Assembly: GCF_000224145.3 (NCBI RefSeq)
Contig: NC_020166.2
Coordinates: 9,024,745-9,088,744 of the forward strand
DNA from: Ciona intestinalis
Lineage: Eukaryota; Chordata; Ascidiacea; Phlebobranchia; Cionidae
Length of the DNA stretch: 64,000 nt
Direction of reading: 5' to 3'
Below the pieces are notes generated by a model. It worked only from the letters and a program-made list of their open reading frames with translations. It was not told where the DNA came from and did not search any database. Both the position numbers and the translations under genes were made by a program. Each line of letters opens with the position of its first letter. The first letter of the stretch is position 1. Positions 58,746-64,000 of the stretch are shown in pieces.

Positions 58746-60029
58746 ATGGACTCCAGCGAAATGTCACCAACTTTGGACGATATTAAAGCAGCCAGGGAAC
58801 GAATTGTTCATCACATTGAAAAGACTCCGTTAATATCTTGCCGAAGTATAAATGATGCGTGTGGAAGAAAAATATTTATGAAAGCAGAGAATTTTCAAAA
58901 ATCCGGATCTTTTAAAGTGAGAGGGGCGTTTAATGCTGTTTTATCCGCCTTAGAGAAAGATGGGGTGAAGTCGCTTGTCACACACAGTAGTGGCAACCAT
59001 GGCGTAGCTTTAGCAAAGGTCGGGAGAGTTCTTAATATACCAGTGACCGTTGTCATGCCGAAAACTGCGCCACCTTTTAAACGAAAGTCGGCGACATCGT
59101 TTGGTGCTGAAGTTATTGAATGCGAACCAACGCATGCGGAGAGGGAACGAAAATGTGAAGAAGTTCAACGCAACACTGAAGCTATGTTTGTATCCAGCAG
59201 CCAGGATCTGAGAGTCATCGCAGGTCAAGGTAGGTATACCGTAGTGTAGGTTTAGCAGCCACGCCTTTTTAATACTTTTACTCAAAGGCAGTCATAAATG
59301 AATGTAAAGTATTTATTCCGCGTAGCACTGCAACGAAAGTCGTGAACACGGGTGTTATGTTTTAAACATCTCGTGCCCACTTACGAGTTATATATTCTAC
59401 GTATGTAAGTTTTCCAGCTTTTTAGCGTGGTTTAAAGGCTAGCGTTTACTGATATTTTCAAACTCTTTAATGTTTTAATTAATCTGATCTTCGCTATTGT
59501 ATTCGAGGAGATACACTTCTACCCGATAAAAATATATTATGTTGAAGGGACTGTAGCGCTTGAGATGCTGGAAAAACAACCGGACTTGGACGCCATAGTT
59601 GTCCCTGTGGGTGGTGGGGGTTTGTTAAGTGGGGTGGCTACAGCTGCAAAGGCAATTAAACCGTCCATTCAAATCTATGGAGCTGAACCCGAGATTGCGA
59701 ACTCCTGTTACAAGTCCTTACGAAGCGGGCAACGAACCACGCTACAGGAATACCCGAACACTATAGCTGACGGTCTACGTACCAACATCGGTAGCATTAC
59801 GTGGCCAATTATAAAACAAAAGGTTGATGACTTAATTTTGGTGACTGAAGACGAAATTGCTTCAGCTATGGCGCTGATTTGGGAAAGAGCTAAAATAGTC
59901 GTGGAGCCTTCATCTGCGGTCGCGTTAGCTGCTGTGAAAAGCCATTCAAAGGCGAAGGGATTGGCGGGGATAAGCAAAGTCGGCGTCGTACTAACAGGCG
60001 GCAATGTAGGCTTTAGTAATATTTTTTAA
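58746..60029 (+). CDS. SRR: Serine racemase (PLP fold-type II)
   Basis: PLP enzyme that interconverts L- and D-serine and also dehydrates serine. Two exons: 58746-59229 and 59548-60029, joined in phase (Q-G), 321 residues (human 340). Start chosen at the first in-frame ATG, with A at -3 and G at +4. Motifs: PLP lysine Lys57 in SGSFKVRGA; SSGNHG at 81-86, whose second Ser aligns with the re-face catalytic Ser84 of human SRR; phosphate-binding GGGG at 183-186 in VPVGGGGLLSG; ADG and TEDEI regions; C-terminal LTGGNVG. The SSGNHG and TEDEIASAM regions fit SRR, but close relatives (threonine dehydratase, hydroxyaspartate ammonia-lyase) share this fold. It is the only plus-strand gene in the window and converges with the alkaline phosphatase gene. 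Confidence 0.93.
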
Positions 60030-60054
60030 TATATGGGCGTGATATTACAGCAGG

Positions 60055-60150
60055 GATGGTGACGTAGCATGGCTGTGCAATAAACGGTCAGTGACGTAGC
60101 ATGACTGTGCAGTAAACAGTTGGTTCCGCAGCATGACTGCAATATAGTCG
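60055..60150 (+). terminator. SRR polyadenylation signal in a 32-base tandem repeat
   Basis: About three 32-base units downstream of the SRR stop share a GTGACGTAGCATG.CTGTGCA core. Unit 1 contains AATAAA at 60079-60084; the second has AGTAAA at the same place; the third is decayed. Confidence 0.7.
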
Positions 60151-60456
60151 CGGACATTTAGTTCGCTATACCTGTAAAATCCCATGCTAGCTTTGTCCTG
60201 CTAAATTTGATAAAAAACTTTTTCTCTCCGCAATTTCTCTTTTTTTAAGTTCAGCAATGTTTCGCGAATATATTAAGTAATTTACGTCATAATGTTCGCT
60301 AAAAATTACCGCACATCCACAATACTAAGAGACAATTACGTCACAAACAGAAAAAAACACTCGATAAGCGATTAAAGGTAATCAGTAAATCTCAAAAGTT
60401 TATAATTATAAAAGTAAAAATATTAATTAGGAAGTTTTAAAAAAGTAATTATAAAA

Positions 60457-63151
60457 TTATAAATTCGTTACCGACTTTGAATGAATGTGGCTGTTCTCGT
60501 ATATGGCGTCAGATTGCATTTGTTTTGGTTTCTTAACAATCGGTATAAGAACGAGAATTACCAACGCGAGGCAAATTACGAGGACAAATTGAACGTAAAG
60601 TGCAACTACTGCATCAGTGGCTGTTAGTTTAATACCGAGGAAATCAGCAGCCACATATTTAGAAGGCGTATCTTCCCCAGCGTATGTATTACGGGTTCCG
60701 CTACAATGTGATGTGTCGTCACCAATACATGCAGCATACCTGTAAAAAAAAAAAAAAAATAACCAAAAAGTTGCATACGTGGTAACTCGAATGCGGGAAC
60801 AAGGTGTATATGCAACAAAACTTCCGCGTTATAATAACTGCTGTCTTTCTGGGCGAGGTTAAATAAGTCCATTCGTCATCTATGAATATCCACCTGTATG
60901 CGTGCCAATACAATTACCGTTTTTCCGCTTTTTTGGTAATTTAAACTTTTCCTACCAACTTAAAATAAACAAAAAGCGCATATTACGTGCCTACCTCATT
61001 ACATGGGGAATATAACTTTGTTCGTGAACGCCATGAAAAAGATGGGACATCGGTCCTCTAGCAAGGATAGCAACGTCGTCACCGCCGTGAGTCTCGGAAT
61101 CTATTGGGGTTGAACTTTGTTGGAGGTATGCTAAAGATTCTGTGAAACAAGAGAACATGGCCTTAATGGATGGGCACGAAAATTGTAAAATAATTAAAAT
61201 AGACATCTATTTTATAAGTTTTGCTTCACTTTTGCTAAATTTGTTAAATAACATTTAATTGTTAGACATATGGCTGTTATACTGCATAACCCGCTTATTA
61301 AAGTAACTATTTTCAGCATGTTATGCATGACAATTACAGCAATTAAAAGTGTCTTGCCCAAAACATATAAGCCACAAAGGTGACAGCATTAAGCTTTGAA
61401 CCCAATATCCCCTGGAATGGAGCACGCTAACCTGTATTTACGTTGGTAAGATTCTGCCTCACATGAGAGCCCAGAAATGTCCCTGGACCTTGGAAACCAG
61501 GTCCATTAGCATACAGCAATGTTGTGTATGGTTTCCCATCTTCCGCTAATGCAGGGTTAGTGTTGGATGGTGCTAGTCCTGTAAAATATAATGGTTTAGT
61601 TCATAGGGTTATAAACATTATGTAACAAACCTAACTTAACCAAAATACAACCTAATCATGGTTATTTAAGGAACAGAGTATCGACAGAGAGTATATCTGA
61701 GTATAGAAACAGAGTATTAACTATTTTTTACCAAACTTGCAAAAAAGATCAAGGCCGTACAACGTGGCCTGGCAGGTAATTTGGGTCTTGGGCCAAGGTT
61801 GGTCCTACATGAAGGTTCTATTGCATAAAGCTCACCCGATGTTAAAGTCTGTCCCTTCTTCAAGGGGACAAGGAAAATAATGGTAATAAAGGGGAGATCT
61901 TCCCTTGATAGCTTGCCTGCATGTTTCCAATGAAACAAATCCAATAACATGGCTAATACACAAGCGTTAAAATTGCAAGACTGATAACTGCGCAGTTTAA
62001 GGCATTATGCTTAGTTGGTGTAAGACTAATCACGGTCTACTGAAGATATCTTTAGTAGGCCGCATAAAAGTGGTTGAAATATAAAAGTAGGTACCGAATA
62101 TTGGATTTCCTCTTTCACTGTATGCTCCCACACTCATGGTGTGCGCGTGATCTGCTGTGACTACTATGAGTGTGTCACTTTCAGCTGTCAAGTCAACAGC
62201 GCGTTTTATTGCTTTATCAAAAGCCACCAAGTCTGTGAGTGCCAGGTGTGCGTTGGATGCATGGTGTCCATGGTCTGCACGAATATTTGTAAAATATATG
62301 AAGTTAAAGGTTAAGCTTGAAAAGGTAGTTTATTATTTTGCACTTTTATTTCAGGTCAGCTCCTGTTGAAGTACCTTATGCATATATAAAACAAAATTTT
62401 ATGACCACATTAACAAGACACAGTAACAAATCAGGCTGTATAATTTATTACAAAGCCCTAACCTACCTGAATATTTAATGCATCAACTTCTAGCATAAAA
62501 GTAAGCCCATAACCACATCCATACCTATTCTTTCCCCTTCAACCAAAAGGGAATATCCTTTCGTGATTCTTCTGCAGCATCCGGATTGCTTTTTCTGTCA
62601 TTTCTTCAAGTGAAGGTTCCCCAGCTGAATCATCCAACCTCCTTGCGTCATAATTCATGTCACATGGTTCGAACATTCCTGTAAGTTAAAATATAAGCTT
62701 GTTACTTTTTATTGTACTATTTATTCTATACATGGGAGTCCTATAGTGTGAGACGCCATTGGACCTGATATTTAGACCAGAGCTGACCCATTATCGCAAC
62801 ATCACAATTTTGTGGTTGAAGAATTTCATTTAGTGGTATTTTGGTTTATATTCTGATTTAAAAGACTAAAAAGCAAGCCACAGTCCAGGACAAAATAAAT
62901 GCACAGAAACAGAAGATTTAAACCATTTTGATATAACATTCAAACATCTTACCCAGTAACCTATCTGTAGTAACCGGATCTACTTGATCAAACTGTTCCT
63001 GGTTCCAAACAAACTTGGCTGTATTTCCATACTTGATTTGCCAGTCTGATATAAGATCCTGCCCATCTTGCCTCTCATAACTTTGTTTCGGGTATTCTTC
63101 ATCTGGGACGCCTTGGGGTCGGAAATATTTTCGTCCACCACCCAAAGCAAC
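60457..63151 (-). CDS. Alkaline phosphatase, C-terminal part, membrane-anchored
   Basis: Zinc/magnesium phosphomonoesterase facing outside the cell. Exons: 62953-63151, 62525-62678, 62095-62274, 61432-61578, 60995-61139, 60457-60739; the 5' exons lie right of the window. Conserved blocks: [46 protein letters not shown] (metal ligands), [32 protein letters not shown] (zinc His) and HVMRYAACIG. After the Cys-containing linker, a hydrophobic segment of about 25 residues is followed by a 25-residue polar tail (KKPKQMQ to SVTNL), which suggests a single-pass membrane protein and not a GPI anchor. Exon 62525-62678 is 154 bases where the flanking phases demand a multiple giving 153; one extra base near 62564 (between MLQKN and the GYSLLVEG block) breaks the frame. 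Possible sequencing error or null allele. Confidence 0.92.
62035..62060. repeat. 26-base palindrome, copy 2
   Basis: GTCTACTGAAGATATC with inverted TTTAGTAGGC end; same design as 45542-45567. Alkaline phosphatase intron, about 35 bases from exon 62095-62274. Confidence 0.8.
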
Positions 63152-64000
63152 CTGCAATGAACAGAACATTCCCAGTGATAACCATGCCTATCTCCAGCCA
63201 ATTTTTTCAGGTTTAACCCTTTAACTGCCGCCTATTTTTTCAAAATTTTTAATTTTTGACCAAGTATCATCTAATTGGATTTTGTAGCCAAACTATAGCA
63301 GTTAGAGCAAAACATGCTATAGAAAGTTTGAAGAGTATAAAATTCTTTTCAACTTCATATTTTTAATTTTTTGATGACGTCATCAAAATAACGATGACGT
63401 CATAATGAATTTTTCAATATAGAATATTTCAGGAATGAACAAAAATATCCAAAAGTAATGCATTGCAAACTTAATCAGTATCAAATTATCTTTCTTTTGA
63501 TGTATAAAATGTACTTCTAGCATGTTCATACAGGTAAAAATCTCATAAAGAGCCATTGGCGTCATACTTTCAGCCTCCTAATGATGGTGCTATTGGTGCT
63601 TTTGACAAACTTATTGTTTTCAGTGAATAAAGTAAATTGTGGTCTGTTGTATTCATCAATGAGGCTCTAGAAAACACAAATTCAATGACAAAACAAAGTA
63701 AATAACAAAGCTTTGAAACATCAAACATAGTTTGAAGTGTCCTCAGGATGATTCGCTTGATTTTTATTGAAAGGAAGTAAAGTTTCCTCACTTCAATATC
63801 CTATAGGTCCTATTTCTGCTGANNNNNNNNNNNNNNNNNNNNNNNNNNNNNNNNNNNNNNNNNNNNNNNNNNCAAACAGATTTGCTTATTTTGGACATAT
63901 AAACCACACTAATTAGAGTAATACCAGCTCATTCAACAAATAAAAGCAAAGAAAATGCAAGCCTATGTGTCCCAGTGTCCATTTGAGCTACTTTGTACAA
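63152..64000. other. Alkaline phosphatase intron or 5' region, with gap
   Basis: No further phosphatase exon could be read here. It includes TTAACCCTTTAACTGCCG at 63213, two GATGACGTCAT palindromes at about 63372-63403, and a 50-N gap at 63823-63872. Confidence 0.5.
63823..63872. other. Assembly gap (50 N)
   Basis: Fixed-length N run near the right edge; missing alkaline phosphatase exons could lie here or beyond the window. Confidence 0.99.

Noticed and set aside
59708-60004. 98-codon minus-strand open frame
   Set aside because: Antisense shadow of serine racemase exon 2.

Overview
The window is AT-rich animal nuclear DNA. Its genes are compact and heavily split, with small GT-AG introns, and their proteins are chordate-like (CPT2, a B3GNT2-like transferase, an endothelin-converting-enzyme-like peptidase, PGAP6/TMEM8, STARD3, HIBADH, PSMD3, serine racemase, alkaline phosphatase). 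Gene density, short dispersed repeats, fixed 50-N gaps and apparently unmerged haplotype copies fit a tunicate, most likely Ciona. That assignment is inference; no marker gene proves the species.

Layout, left to right. Nine of ten genes are on the minus strand. They are: CPT2 (5' half, runs off the left edge); a small four-exon TMEM60-like membrane protein whose first exon lies in a region present in two to three near-identical copies around two gaps; a four-exon B3GNT2-like glycosyltransferase; a 21-exon M13 peptidase (ECE-like) with two candidate first exons; a PGAP6/TMEM8-like gene whose coding region is a single exon; a 12-exon STARD3; an 8-exon HIBADH; a 10-exon PSMD3. Serine racemase (2 exons) is the only plus-strand gene. 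The 3' part of an alkaline phosphatase gene lies on the minus strand and is cut by the right edge. Exon boundaries were read by hand from splice sites and checked by reading-frame phase; one alkaline phosphatase exon is one base too long.

The genes do not form one pathway. They are ordinary housekeeping and membrane or secretory genes: mitochondrial fatty-acid import (CPT2), valine catabolism (HIBADH), D-serine metabolism (SRR), proteasome (PSMD3), late-endosome sterol transport (STARD3), surface enzymes (ECE-like, PGAP6-like, alkaline phosphatase) and Golgi glycosylation (B3GNT).

The rest is introns and short intergenic DNA with many repeats: a tRNA-derived SINE family, MITE-like elements with terminal inverted repeats, a short mariner relic, tandem units of about 125 bp, foldback palindromes and TA microsatellites. 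I see no CRISPR array, operon-like system, retrovirus or undescribed multi-gene system. The most unusual observations are a copy of a STARD3 exon end embedded in a HIBADH intron, a duplicated splice acceptor in the ECE-like gene, alternative ECE-like first exons, a uORF that ends on the PGAP6 start codon, and an apparently transmembrane rather than GPI-anchored alkaline phosphatase.
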